A stretch of DNA of 64,000 nucleotides from the NCBI GenBank assembly GCA_034387635.1, contig JAOANU010000003.1, positions 1,054,001-1,118,000 on the forward strand. Reading direction: 5' to 3'. Below the pieces are notes generated by a model. That model was not told the DNA's origin. It searched no databases and saw only the letters and a list, made by a program, of their open reading frames with translations. This DNA comes from Rhodosporidiobolus odoratus (lineage: Eukaryota; Basidiomycota; Microbotryomycetes; Sporidiobolales; Sporidiobolaceae). Shown piece after piece: positions 1 to 10,821 of the stretch. The position numbers were made by a program, and so were the translations under genes. The number at the start of each line of letters is the position of its first letter. Position 1 is the first letter of the stretch.

Positions 1-735
1 GTAAAGTGAGAGAGCCGGATCGAAGACGAGAATGAGGGGTAGAAGAGGGAACGGCTGGGGGTAGGATTGCGGATGCGAAAGGGTGATCTAGTGGGGTAGT
101 GGGTCCTGATCCTGGTAGAGAAGCTACTCCGCTTGATCCCAAGGGAGGGCGTAAGAAGGTGTCGCTAAGGCGAGAGTTTGGTGCGACCGAGGGAAGAAAG
201 GAGGAAGGTAAAGTTCCAGCTCGAGGTCGTTGGGCGAAGGCCAGTTGAGCAGAGTGTAGTGAGGATGCCTGAGATACGGAGGAGGGAGAGGAAGAATGCT
301 CTTGTACGGTTGCAAGGGGTGAGTCGAGTGGAGGTTGAGAAGAAGAGGAGGAAGAAGGCGGGAGTAGGGAAGAAGCTTCCTGTTGCAATTCTCTCGTTCT
401 GGGAGGAAGTAGAGTGAAGAGATCAGTATGGGTAGCAAGCGAGTAGTTCACAAGGTTGTATCGATCGAGAGAAAGAGGAGAAGGAGAAAGAGGGATTCCG
501 TCAGTCACTCTTTCTTCCCTCCTGTCCCGTCATTCATTTTCACCCGCATCCCTCGTGCCTGTAGTCTGCTGCTATTGATCGAGTCATCCCTGCACTCTGT
601 CCCCGTCCGCATGCACTCGTTCACTCCGACGCCTGCAACTCCGCTGCCGCCCGCATTCGCATCGGAACCGTCGCAAACTCACCGTTTCGGTAACGCTCCT
701 CCTCCTCCGAGACTGATCCCATCGAAAGCTGACAT
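1..735 (-). CDS. N-terminal part of a Ser/Pro-rich protein, cut by the left edge
   Basis: Two exons are visible: 683-735 (the start, 17 codons plus 2 nt, opening MSAFDGISLGGGG) and 1-521, which runs off the window. The 161-nt intron has a GTGAGT donor and an ACAG acceptor, and the frame is open across the join. The first ~190 residues are low-complexity, rich in Ser, Pro, Leu and Gln, with no recognisable domain. A short stretch reading RPRAGTLP fits both an AGC-kinase site (RxRxxT) and a 14-3-3 mode-I-like site (RxxTxP). Such stretches precede the folded domain in many fungal regulatory and RNA-binding proteins, but the family cannot be named because the C-terminus is outside. The ATG at 735 is the only one that splices into the open frame. 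I am confident it is coding, not of its function. Confidence 0.6.
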
Positions 736-1471
736 GTTGAGGTCACCGAAAGGCTGGCGGGTGGGTAGGGAGTCCAGGACGGGCAGGAGAAGCCGGTTTG
801 GGTTGACGGATGGAGCGATGAGGAAGGAAGACGTTGCGTGAAAGGAGTCCAGCTCTCTGGCGCTTCTGGTGCTGATTAGGCAGACTACTAGACTCGAACC
901 GCTGTCTTTGTTGGAGGCGGTCGTCCGTAGAGGAGGCCGATGCGCTCAACGTCGTTCGGGATGGGGACGATACGACAGACGGGGTTGTAGGGTTCCCGAT
1001 GAATACTGAGAGGTATATTAAGGGTACTGCTGATGTTGCTAAGCGGGATAAGCACTCTATGGGCAATTCTGGCTTAAGGAAGTCCCGTCCGGTTCATCGA
1101 CATCGCCTTCTCTTGTCTCGCTCATCTCCCTCTTTCTCTCTCTGTGTACCCGACGTTGACTACCACTGCTCGACGAACTGAGTGTACTCAAATCAGAGTT
1201 CCATTCCCAAAGGTGTACGACCACACTACGTCAACTCGAAAACGCGCAGCGCGCTAACTACCGCGTCGAGACGCGCAGCTGAGTGGGAGGTGAGCGAGAG
1301 GGTGGAGTAAGCATCAAACTGTGGACGGGGCACGAGCAGAAGAGGCTCTTCAATCGACTGGCTGGATGAAGAGGAGGCGGGCGAAGAGGGAGGCGAGAGC
1401 AGGGACCGGCCGCTGTACCTGCCGATAAGATGCGGAATGCAAAGTTGCCTAGCCTATCCCTATACCGGTTT
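736..1471. other. Intergenic, between two leftward genes
   Basis: About 735 bases between the start of the left-edge gene and the stop of MZM1. It must hold the promoter and 5' leader of the former and the 3' end of the latter. Short open frames on both strands lack splice support and look like chance. I see nothing else in it. Confidence 0.5.
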
Positions 1472-2286
1472 CTATGCCGCTCCGGCTCCTCCACAGCATC
1501 CCACAGGCGCTGTCTGTGCCTCCGCACTGGCGTTCCTTCGTCGTCGCCGCCTCACACCACCTTGACTCGCTGCCAGTGCCTCCTTCTCCATCTTTGCCTG
1601 CTTAATCGAGTCGTTGTCGCCTCGCTCAGTTTCTTCGTGGATGCGAAGGGCTGGTTGGGAATGGAGGAGAGGGAGTGGAGGAGAGGAAGGGGGTGTGGAG
1701 GTAGGCGTATGTCAGGGTAGGGCAGTGCAGGGAAAGAAAGGAGGAAGAAAACGATCAGTACAGATACGAAGCGGTACGAGAATCTAGGCTCACCGTAGTT
1801 TCCCTCGTCCGTCCTCACACCTTGTACGACGTTTGTCCGCAGAAACTTGGCGATCTCCACAGCGCCGTCAATGTGTTCGTCGACCTTTTCCGGCGTCAAT
1901 TCCTCCCCTTCTGCCGGTTTCAGCTCTGGTGGTGCTCCGAACGAGGGATCGGACTTGAAAGGCGACATGGATGCGGAGGCGGAAGGGATGAAGCGGGAGA
2001 AGATGATGCGGGTTTGATGGTGAGCGGCTGATTTAGGGTGAGGGCAAGGTCAGCTCGACTCGCTCGACGCAGTTTGACAAGATGGAGGGCGGAAGACTTA
2101 CCCTTGAGAGCAAAGTCATCGCCCTTGAACGTCAACCGCTGTGCTCGGAGGAGAGCCTGCGAATACCGGCAAGCAAGGCGATGTAAGCAAGTAAGCGAGA
2201 CGGCGCACCAGACAGACAGAGGGCCGACTCACGCGATAGGCAGAAGCAGCTCGTGCGCATTGTACGGCGGACAGAGTCACAGGCAT
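1472..2286 (-). CDS. MZM1: MZM1, mitochondrial LYR-type complex III assembly factor
   Basis: Four exons: 2233-2286, 2102-2156, 1794-2027 and 1472-1650, giving about 173 aa. Family knowledge: Mzm1 (human LYRM7) is a matrix chaperone of the LYR family that holds the Rieske Fe-S protein before its insertion into the bc1 complex. In the sequence, exon 1 encodes a helix ending SAYR; exon 2 continues ALLRAQRLTFKGDDFALK, matching the LYR-helix and FKGD region. Exon 3 carries AKFLRTNVVQGVR and exon 4 LRIHEETERGDNDSIK, both hallmarks of this family. The C-terminus is about 40 residues longer than usual (Arg-run, then Ala/Gly), so a further 3' intron is possible. The start is the only ATG that splices in frame. 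It faces the gene at 2.7 kb head to head. Confidence 0.82.
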
Positions 2287-2715
2287 GGTGTGTGTCGAGG
2301 TGAGAGTCGCGGAGGAATTGGCGGTTCGCAGGTTGGTTCCGCTACATCATCTGGCTAGTCTCTTATAGCTTGTTGGGGCTATCGGACCGCCATCCTAGCT
2401 ATGCACCCGCGCACCTGGGAACATTGCTGACGTCTCCAGGCGGTGCTGTTCTCCTTCCTCCCTCCCGCTGTATTCTCTTGCCTTCTCAAGTCTGCCGGGT
2501 TGGCTCTGTTCCAACCTATGGTCCTTGTCTGCTCGTTCTTTTCCTCAGCTACTACCGCTCACTTCCCAGGGCACACGCGAACGGCTCGTTCTCGACAAGA
2601 GACCTTGCCTTCTTCCCGATCTTCCGTTTCCTGCCCCCGGCCTGCCTTCGTATGTAACCGATTCCTTCCTTCATCGTGCATTCAAGATCAGTCTCATCTG
2701 CGGCTCCTTGTGTAG
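2287..2715. promoter_or_regulatory. Divergent upstream region of MZM1 and the 2.7-kb gene
   Basis: About 430 bases that must serve MZM1 leftwards and the nuclear protein gene rightwards. ATGs at 2401 and 2518 and a GTATGT donor at 2650 with a TAG acceptor at 2713-2715 suggest that a first exon of the rightward gene may lie here, but none gives the right phase. No promoter element stands out. Confidence 0.35.
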
Positions 2716-3416
2716 ATCTACGCCGTCGCAGTAATGCAGACGTTTCTCCGTTCTTCAAGTCCATCTCCTTCAAGTCCTTGCACAACGACGTCAGGCTTCC
2801 TACCACATCCCTCGTTTCGCCCTATCCTAGCCCTTCCTCGTCGGTATACTCTATCCTGCCTCTCGTCTGGCTTTCAGACCTCTTCGAAACAGCCATCATC
2901 TCAGGCACTTCGACCGTCCTTTTTCCCGGACTCGCCGCCGTACAGCTGTCGTCCCGCCCGAAGGCCACCTTCGGCTCACCTGCCCCCTCCAATCCCTTCT
3001 TCGCGCGGAAACGCCATCTTTCGCTTACCCTCGAAATCGACGAACCGCCTGATTGCAACCCCCTCACACCGGTGAAGAAGCGTCGTTCCGATTTTCCACC
3101 TCTCTCACCTGCCTGTTCCCCTCCGTCTCCACTCCTCCCTCGAGCCGATTACTCTCCCTCACCTCAGCTGCTCGAGGTCCATCTCACGAGCTTCGCTCGA
3201 AGGTTCGAGGCGGAACAGCAGGCTCACGAGGAGGAAAAGATGCAAATCGACGTTTTCTCCTGGCCTCGTCTGGATGAGACGGGCATTCCTGAGTTACGAC
3301 CTGAGGAAGAGATGGTTATGCCAGAACGGGAGGTAGGGGAGCTGTCCGAAGCAAGGGGTTGGAGGGAAAAGGCGATGAGTGAGGGTGAAGTGTGCTTTAT
3401 CGGTGGAGCCATTTAG
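2716..3416 (+). CDS. Putative nuclear protein, 5' end unresolved
   Basis: The frame ending at 3416 is clearly coding from about 2950 onward. It holds a basic nuclear-localisation-like stretch (PVKKRRSDF), a Pro/Ser-rich segment, a charged helix (RRFEAEQQAHEEEK) and a Glu/Arg-rich C-terminus. No domain is recognised. This frame has no ATG before its final third, so translation must begin in an upstream exon. A TAG acceptor at 2713-2715 fits the frame only if the preceding exon ends in phase 1, and I could not find that exon. An ATG at 2734 opens another frame that stops at 3075 and lacks the C-terminal coding sequence. Coordinates are therefore the 3' exon only. The hydrophobic run around 2850-2930 is odd for a nuclear protein and may hide an intron. 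Confidence 0.45.
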
Positions 3417-3690
3417 TGAAGCGGGAGCAGTTGTCGTATACCGTGTAGCTACCTCTTTGTGCTCGTATGACGTCTTTCCGCGTACGCTGTACAAAGCAGC
3501 TTGGTATCATAACTCTCGCTGGCTGCAGCGTCGCTCCCCTGAAACCGCTTACTCCCGAAAGTCCACTTAGCTACAGAAGGTACTGATCAGACGGAACGCG
3601 AACAGCAGCTACATGACCTATTACGAAGAGGGAGAGTAGAGTAGAGCAGAGAAGAGTACGACGGAACGGGTATCTACAAGAGGGGCGAGA

Positions 3691-5855
3691 CTAAGTGCGC
3701 TTGTAGAGCTCGGGACGAGCTCTTGCCTCGACGCCAGGTGGGAGGTACTCTTGGAGGCGCTTGTAGTAGTTGTAGTAGGCATTGCCGGAGATGCCGCCTC
3801 GACTGTCGAGCAAAGACAGGAGAGAAAAGGTGTGGTAAGCCCTTGCGAGGTCGGGAAAGAAGGCCAGAAAACGATACAGGCTCACCTTCTCGTCGCGTAC
3901 AGGTACCGGTCCAAGCCTCGAATGAGCTGCGTCCTACTCTCGACGAGTCGGGGAAGGCAGTCGCCAAACGACCTGGCACGATACTGGAGAAAGTACCAGT
4001 ATGGGCGGTTACCTTGGACTGCCTGTCTGTACAATTGGCCGACGATAAACTCTTCCACCTCGGCGTTATACGTCTCCCTCAGTCGACCGAAGGCGCGCTG
4101 CGTATCGGCGAGCCATTTCTCCATCGAGATGAAATGAGCTGCGAAGGGTCACCGGTCATCAGAGGGGGTAAGGCACTGAGAGAAGAGGGGGAACGAAAAC
4201 AGACGAACGAGGGAGTGGATCGTGCGTCGGGTTCATTGCTACTCGGAATCTATCAATGGCAGAACAATGGTCGAAAGGTAAGGGGAAATGACTGACGGCT
4301 ATCGGCGTGCCAATCCTTCTCGAATCCTGTAGAGCGAGACGGACTAGTCAACGAATACACAGAAAGCCGCCAGCTTCGAACAGATCCCACTGGTAAAGTG
4401 ATCCTTGTCTTTGTCAAAATACAGCCACAGGATTTTCGCGTTGTGCTCGGCGATTATTGATGGCTTGATGCAGTGATGTCGCTGTAAATCCATGATACTC
4501 CGCCATTCGCTGTTGTCGCCCCAGCGCATGTTGACCAAACGAGAGGCGCACTGACCGTTGACCTGCAGGGTTCCGGAAGAGTTGTCGATCCGCAATGACA
4601 ATACAAGGTCAAGTTAGAAGACGGAAGGGGGACGTACGACCAGTCCTGCGTACATGTGAAACATGTACCGCAAAACTGCCAGGGCAGACTCGCACATGCA
4701 CTGCGCATCTAGCGTGATCTCCTTTCGGAAAGGTAGAAGCGCCTTGCCGGGAACGAGCGTGCAGTAGAAATCGCGCTGAAGCCGCTCGTGAGCTTTCAAG
4801 GCTTGCGACATCGAGTTTGCGGCCCGCTCCTCATGAACAAACTGCGCGATACGGGGCTCGCCGCGGGAGACGATAAGGTTGCCAGGTAGTCGTGTTCCTT
4901 CGGGTGTCGTTCTGAGGTTAATCGGAGGCGGAGGCTGCGTGTTGTTCATGTAGGCGAGGTGTAGAGGCTGACGGGCGGTCGTATCAGACCGAGAGGCTGG
5001 ACGAGATGGAGGGGGGGTAGGGATGCTGTTCGCCCGCGATCGAGGAATAGGCTGCGGACCACGACCGAGGTCGAAGGCCACCCTCTGTTGGCTAGTCGAG
5101 CGACTTCCGCCGCCTGAGCCTCCTGTAAAGGAAGGGGGAGGGGGGAGGCCCTGCGAGGGACGAGCGGGGGAAGGTGGGCGAACGCGGGCATCTGGCAGAC
5201 CTGTATGGTGGCTAAGGCTGAGTGTAGGTCGTCGGGGTTGTGACAGAGGCACGTCTCCCGGCCGCCTCAAGACAGATGGACTGGGTGCTCGAGTAGCGGG
5301 CGGATAAGTAGCTCTGCTCGCCGCTGCAGCAGGTCTTGGCGGTGGGATAGCCGGCGGACGCGGGGGAGGAGGGCGACGGTCGGCAGAGATACTCGTCCGC
5401 GAGGAAGGGCGGAGGGGAAGCCTTGTAGAATCGCGAGACGATGGTCGCTGTGGCGCAGAAGGACTCGGGGGACGGATTGGGATAGGGCGCAGCTACGGAA
5501 AACGAGTGATGAGCCGGACGGCAGGAAGAGTCGAAAGAAAAACTGGCTCACGATAGGTGGGCCGTCGCCTGACGCCGGCGAGGGTGCCCTCTTCAGCATT
5601 TCCGCTTCTCTTGTGCGGTGTCTCGAGATTGGTAGATAAGGGCATAAGAAGCACAAGGCGAGGGGGGGAACGCGCCCCACCTTGTCCTGCACTCCTAATC
5701 CGGGTAGGGGACATCGCCTCGTCGAGGACCACGTGTGCCACGGACAGGCGCCGCTTCGTGGTGAGCTGAATGTGCATAGCATGGCGCTGAGTTTGGGCTG
5801 TAGGGCTTGAGCTGTAGGGCTTGGGCGAGAGCCGCGCTGAATCGATTCGTGCCAT
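3691..5855 (-). CDS. Unknown conserved-looking protein of about 550 aa, seven exons
   Basis: Exons in transcript order: 5681-5855, 5552-5607, 4638-5492, 4391-4562, 4297-4326, 3886-4138 and 3691-3802. All junctions keep frame. The N-terminal ~230 residues are disordered (Pro, Ser and Arg rich). From about residue 235 the protein looks folded and helical, with segments such as FCTLVPGK-like turns, a Trp-rich patch (MRWGDNSEWRSIMDL), WLYFDKDKDHF, EEFIVGQLYRQ and NRPYWYFLQYRAR. I do not recognise the family. One exon is only 30 nt (4297-4326). The intron 4327-4390 places the branch-like TTGAC well before the acceptor. It diverges from the PPR-like gene with 185 bases between start codons. Function is not assigned. 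Confidence 0.7.
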
Positions 5856-6040
5856 GGTAGACAAAGCAAGCGGTGGAAGCGCCGTCCTAGCTGATCTAGG
5901 CGGAACCAGGTCGTAGCAGCACTTGGTACGAGCTCGCTGGAACAGTTATAGACTCGGTAGGAATGTAGCGGGTGAAGGAGGAAACAGAAGGACGTTTGAA
6001 AGAGAAGTTACCCGCTTCTGATGCTCGTTCTCACTCGGAG

Positions 6041-8044
6041 ATGCTGAAACGGTGTACAAGATGTCTAAAACCATTCAATGACCGACTCTACATCGTCCCA
6101 ACCCCTGCCTTCGCCGTCTTCGTTCGCCAGCTCTCCTCATCGTCTTCGTCCCCTCCCCTCTCCCCTTCCACCCCTCCTACACAGCGCACCAGGCCTGTTG
6201 CAACGCCTCGGAAGCGATCAAGACCTCCAGCAACCACGTCCGCCGTCCGTCCGCAGTACCGCTCGGAACCCTACACTCCCTCCCAAACTCGAGATCGCCT
6301 CGTCGACCTACTCGCAACTGGCCAACCTCGTGAAGCCTTGCGCCTTTTCAACCATTCCCTTTCTCGTGCGCATGAGACAACCACACCGGAGACGCCAGCG
6401 GGTCACGCATGGCTCTTCCTCCACTATCGTCAACCGCTCGTCGCCTTTCAAGCCGTCAAATCTCTACACGAAAAGGGTTACGCCGTCCCTCCCAGTCTCG
6501 CCGCGAAGCTACTACACGACCTGAGTGAGCAACTCGACACGGACGCGGAAACGCTCGTGAACGTGCTGGCCTGGTTTAGCGAGGGGATGGTACGAGAGAA
6601 GGCAAAAGCCAGGAGAAGCGCAGAGGACGACAGGCTACTCGAAACAGTCATGAGCGCGTTGCGGAAGATAGGTCGAGGGGACTGGCTGGCGGAGGTTTTC
6701 CGGTTATATCGGGACGTGCTGGGCGAGGCGGAAGTGGGATCGAGCCGATTGTGGAGCCTTGCCATTGCTTCGAGAGCGGAGGATGGCGCAGTTGGCCTGG
6801 CACGGTCACTGCTGCAGCAATGGAGGGCTGCCTACCTCAAACAGCACGGCTCATTGACCCCACTCGACCCCTCGGACGCCTCGACCCCGGAACTACCCAG
6901 CGGTCCTTACCTTGCCCTATTGCACCATTTCACCGAGACCGCTCCTCCCTTGCCGGGCTCTCGAGATCCCGCCTATCAACTCCTTGGCGAAATGAAGCGC
7001 GATGGCCTCCCCTCCTCTACAGCTCTCCTGAACGCCCTCCTCCGCCTCGAATCGAAACGAAACCGCTTCTCCTCCTTCTGGGGTCTCTGGCAGCAATTCG
7101 ACGTCCTCGGCCTCGATCGCAGCCCTCTCTCATGGACTCTAGCGGCCGGTGCCAAACTCCGAGCCGACCGCGTCCGACACTCCCGCAAACGAGGTCGGCT
7201 GCACAACAGTCCCCTGCTCTCTTCCGCCCCCTTCCCCTATACCGAACTTTACACCCCAACCTCCCGCTCCCTCTTCCGCACCTTACTCTCAAATCACCTC
7301 ACCCGAACCTCTCATCGGCCCGCTCGCCACCTCCCCCAAACCTCATTCGACTGCCTCTCCCCCTCCCTCCTCAACACCTTCCTAAACCTCTTCGTCACCC
7401 GCTCGGATTGGTCCGCCGCCACTGTCGTACTCGAAACGTTCTCGGTGCACCGTCTCGAACCCGACGCTCGTACCCATGGGAGTGTGGTGGTAGGGGTCGT
7501 TAAACAATGGGAACGGGGTAAATTGGCTGGGAAATTGAGGGAAGAGGAGCAGGCGGTGAGGAATCCTTACGGGGCAGGGAGTTTGGAGGAAGACAGGAGG
7601 AAGAGGCAGGTTCAGGCCCTTGGTGGGCCGGAGTCGATTGGCATGATCAGGGAGATTTTGGAAGGGAGGAAGGTTAGAGCTGGGTTGTGGTCTTTGGAAG
7701 AGGGTGGGACGAATGAGGTCGAGCACGAGCAGCTTGAACGAGGGGATGAGGGTCAGGGGCTGAAGTTCGTGACGCCGGAGGAGGAGGAGGAGGAGGACCC
7801 CTTCCTGACTGCTCCGCCGGAGAAAGAACGGTTGAGCGAGATGCGAAACCTGCGCTACCTTGTTTCTCTCCTCCGTCGGAGCGCGGGACTTCATCCTGCC
7901 GACTGGACGAGGTTGATGGAGACCACTCGGAAGGAGATGCTGCCCGAGCCGAAAAAGCGGGAAGAAGGGGATGAGAAGGACAAGAGGATTGACAGGCAGA
8001 GGCGGTGGGAGCATTATGCATATGGCGCGTCGTTGCGTAGATGA
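6041..8044 (+). CDS. Mitochondrial PPR-like protein, single exon, 667 aa
   Basis: Intronless, unlike almost all neighbours. The frame is open from 5972, but the first ATG is at 6041. It yields an N-terminus with Lys/Arg, hydrophobic residues, few acids and then a Ser run, which looks like a mitochondrial presequence. Residues ~85-480 are helical with repeated pairs such as VDLLATGQPREALRLFNHSL, YRQPLVAFQAVKSLHEKG and SSTALLNALLRLESKRNRFSSFWGLWQQF, the A/B-helix pattern of pentatricopeptide proteins. The C-terminal third is charged, with a run of seven Glu/Asp near residue 585. Fungal PPR-like proteins usually bind organelle RNA, helping stability, processing or translation; the target here cannot be told. 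Divergent from the 3.7-5.9 kb gene, convergent with FAL1. Confidence 0.72.
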   Translation: MLKRCTRCLKPFNDRLYIVPTPAFAVFVRQLSSSSSSPPLSPSTPPTQRTRPVATPRKRSRPPATTSAVRPQYRSEPYTPSQTRDRLVDLLATGQPREALRLFNHSLSRAHETTTPETPAGHAWLFLHYRQPLVAFQAVKSLHEKGYAVPPSLAAKLLHDLSEQLDTDAETLVNVLAWFSEGMVREKAKARRSAEDDRLLETVMSALRKIGRGDWLAEVFRLYRDVLGEAEVGSSRLWSLAIASRAEDGAVGLARSLLQQWRAAYLKQHGSLTPLDPSDASTPELPSGPYLALLHHFTETAPPLPGSRDPAYQLLGEMKRDGLPSSTALLNALLRLESKRNRFSSFWGLWQQFDVLGLDRSPLSWTLAAGAKLRADRVRHSRKRGRLHNSPLLSSAPFPYTELYTPTSRSLFRTLLSNHLTRTSHRPARHLPQTSFDCLSPSLLNTFLNLFVTRSDWSAATVVLETFSVHRLEPDARTHGSVVVGVVKQWERGKLAGKLREEEQAVRNPYGAGSLEEDRRKRQVQALGGPESIGMIREILEGRKVRAGLWSLEEGGTNEVEHEQLERGDEGQGLKFVTPEEEEEEDPFLTAPPEKERLSEMRNLRYLVSLLRRSAGLHPADWTRLMETTRKEMLPEPKKREEGDEKDKRIDRQRRWEHYAYGASLRR

Positions 8045-8334
8045 TGCGCCTATGAGTGCAAAGCGAACTTTTCGCGAGAGCGTTCCTCCGCGTCTACATA
8101 TACTCGCCCAGGAAAAGCACAGCAGCTTCTTCTCTTTCTGATCGTCGACCCCACACGTCGAGCCGCCTGTGCACGCTGTTCCTGCTCACGCATAAGAACA
8201 GCGATGAACCGGAGTGCGAAGTATTTTTAGCAGTAGAAGCAAGGGGGCAAAAAAGGATTGATGTACAGAACAAGCGGCCACCCTTCCTCCTCATCCAGAC
8301 ACTCGGTCAAAGTCCACAAGCTGCTCCCACCGTA

Positions 8335-10241
8335 TCACATAGCATCTTGGATGTTGACCGCTGCCAAAGGCGAGAGAGGGTACATGTCAGCTGTGAGGGA
8401 CAAGATGAAAAAGGAAGGAGGAAGGACGCACGCATTTCGTCGATTTGCGTCGCATAGTACTGTTCGAGATCACGGAGAATCTTGACGTCCTCAGTGGTAA
8501 CGAACTTAACAAAGGCAGTGAAGAGTACGAGGTCAGCGATCCTGGTACTGACGGGATAGATAGGTCGGCGAACGAAACGCACGTTGATTGCGACACCCTT
8601 GCGTCCGAACCGTCCAGAACGACCGATGCGGTGAATATAGTTTTCACGGTTCGAGGGAAGGTCAAAGTTGATGACCTATCGAAGAAAAAGCATAGACGGG
8701 GGTCAGAAGGTAAGAATAGAGGAAAAACAAGGGGGACAGGGGGAAGAAGATGCACCAGAGACACCTGCTGCACATCCAATCCACGCGCCCACACGTCTGT
8801 CGTGATCAAGACACGCGACGATCCGCCGCGGAACTCGCCCATGATGGTGTCGCGCTCTTTTTGCGGCATTTCGCCGTGCATCGCCGAGACGGTAAAGTTG
8901 GCTTCGCGCATCTTTTCCGTCAGCCAGTCGACCTACAGACGTTTTGATTGGGAGTCAGCGAGGCAGTCATGACGTGAAGGCTGGATTGATGGCGGCCAAG
9001 CGGATAGGAAGAGGACAGAAGAGACGTACCTTTCGGCGGGTGTTGCAGAAGATGACGGCCTGGGTGATAGTGAGGGTATCGTAAAGATCGCAAAGCGTGT
9101 CAAACTTCCAATCTTCCTTTTCAACGGCGACAAAGAACTGCTTGATGCCTTCGAGCGTCAACTCGTCACGCTTGACGAGAATGCGAACCGGGTCCGTCAT
9201 AAACTTGGTCGTCATTTCGAGGACGTCATGAGGGAGGGTGGCGGAGAGGACGACGACCTGCATGCATGAGGCGGAATCAGTCATCGACTAGCTTCACGAG
9301 ACGGGACAGAGGCTGCGCACCTGAGTTTGGGGCGGAAGGTAGCGGTAAACGTCGTAGATCTGGTCCATGAAGCCGCGGTTCAACAGCTCGTCGGCCTCGT
9401 CGAGAACAAGCATCTTGATGTTGCGAGTGCGAAGGTGTCGGCGCTTGATCATGTCGAAGACACGACCGGGAGTACCAGAGACGAGTTGCTGGCCGTGCTC
9501 GAGCTTGCGGATGTCCTCGCCGATGGAGGTGCCACCGATGCAAGCATGGCAAGAGACGTTCATGTAGTCTGTGACGTCGAAACTTTAGCGAGAAACACAC
9601 TGGACAGACAAGGAAAGGCAAAAGACCTACCACCGAGGGCGAGCACGACGCTCTGGATCTGGGTGGCGAGTTCACGGGTAGGAGAGAGAACAAGAGCTTG
9701 GGTTTCGCGGATGGAGGAGTCGATGGATTGGAGCATGGAGATGGAGAAGGTGGCGGTTTTACCGGTACCGGATTGAGCCTGCAGCGAGTAGTCGGGATTA
9801 GCCTCGATGGGGGAGTGACGACGAAGAGCAGTCGACATACTTGGGCAATGACATCACGACCCTTGATGACGGGAGCAATGGCACGTTGCTGGATGGCGGA
9901 GGGCTTTTCGAAACCTGCAGACGAGGTCGAGGTGAGTCGAAAGGCAAGGTGGGGAAAAATAGGTAGTAAAGGTACGAACCGTAGGCGTAAATACCTCGGA
10001 GGAGGTCTTCCTTCAAGCCAAGGGCATCGAACGTAGGGGCCTGCGGATAGTCGACCAGCGTTAGCTCAGGCGGGACAAGGATGATTGAGGAGGAGGAAAA
10101 GTAACGTACGACGCTGACGGTCTCTGAAGTTTCGAAGACGAGCTTGGCATCCTTGGTGCGGTCCATCTGCACGATGAAGGAAACGCGGATCAGTACATGT
10201 CCTTCGGAGAGTGTGCGCACCGTGTTTGTCCCATGATCCAT
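8335..10241 (-). CDS. FAL1: FAL1 / eIF4A-III, DEAD-box RNA helicase
   Basis: Eleven exons: 10221-10241, 10110-10166, 9980-10040, 9841-9914, 9631-9778, 9568-9321, 9257-9030, 8932-8756, 8675-8583, 8504-8432 and 8360-8335; 401 aa. All helicase motifs are present in order: Q-motif ([13 protein letters not shown]), [29 protein letters not shown] and HRIGRSGR. The segments [20 protein letters not shown] and [19 protein letters not shown] match eIF4A-III rather than eIF4A-I/II. Family knowledge: in fungi it acts in rRNA processing, and in many eukaryotes as the RNA clamp of the exon junction complex. The start is MDHGTNT in a 21-nt first exon. The protein ends MPVNIQDAM where relatives have MPMNVADLI. 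Several donors are unusual (GTTCGT, GTAGGT, GTGCAT) but are fixed by frame and conservation. Divergent from SF3A3. Confidence 0.93.
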
Positions 10242-10821
10242 GACAGCCTCATGAGATCTCCTCGCCTAGACGTGCTCGGCCTGCACCGAAGTGTGCTAGT
10301 TGATCTGATTGGGATGTGACGATGTAGGCTGCCCTACGAGGGCGTTGCGGTATTGCTGCAGTTGCGGAAGTGAGGGGAGAGAGCCAAGTCGAGGAAGGCA
10401 ACGGCGCGACCTGACAGTAGGATAGGACAGTAGCCTACGTTGACTAGTGTGTGGGCTGTAGCTGTATGTAATCAACAAGGCAGCAGAAGCAGCTAGTAAG
10501 TGATCAACGTAACCTCGACTTCTCATCGCTCCGCCACCTTCATCTCGTGTTTAACCCTATACAAGCAGCTTGACTGGCTCGTATCATACCCAGGGCATCT
10601 CAGAGATTACAGGCAACCGCTGTCCTCCCGTCTTACCGCTCCCCACCGCCTTCTTTCGCTTGTGTCGGGTTCTTCATCTGTACGTTCCCTCTTGCCTGGT
10701 TGTCTGCGTGTACCGTGACCGCTGCTAGCGCTGTAACTTCTCTCCTTAGTGTCCACCTTGTGTGTACTCACCTGGCCCTCTCCTGCAGCACTACCTCGCC
10801 TTCCCTCCTCCCCTTTCCGCC
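10242..10821. promoter_or_regulatory. Divergent promoter region, FAL1 / SF3A3
   Basis: 580 bases between the start codons of two RNA-processing genes. It is pyrimidine-rich on the plus strand close to SF3A3 (CT-tracts at 10620-10820), as is common near start sites here. No TATA box or clear factor site is evident. Confidence 0.45.

Noticed and set aside
2734..3075. ATG-initiated 113-codon frame overlapping the 2.7-kb gene
   Set aside because: It stops at 3075 and excludes the clearly coding NLS-containing C-terminus; composition mirrors the real frame.
5972..6040. Upstream extension of the PPR-like protein frame
   Set aside because: The open frame begins at GTG; the first ATG at 6041 gives a sensible mitochondrial presequence.
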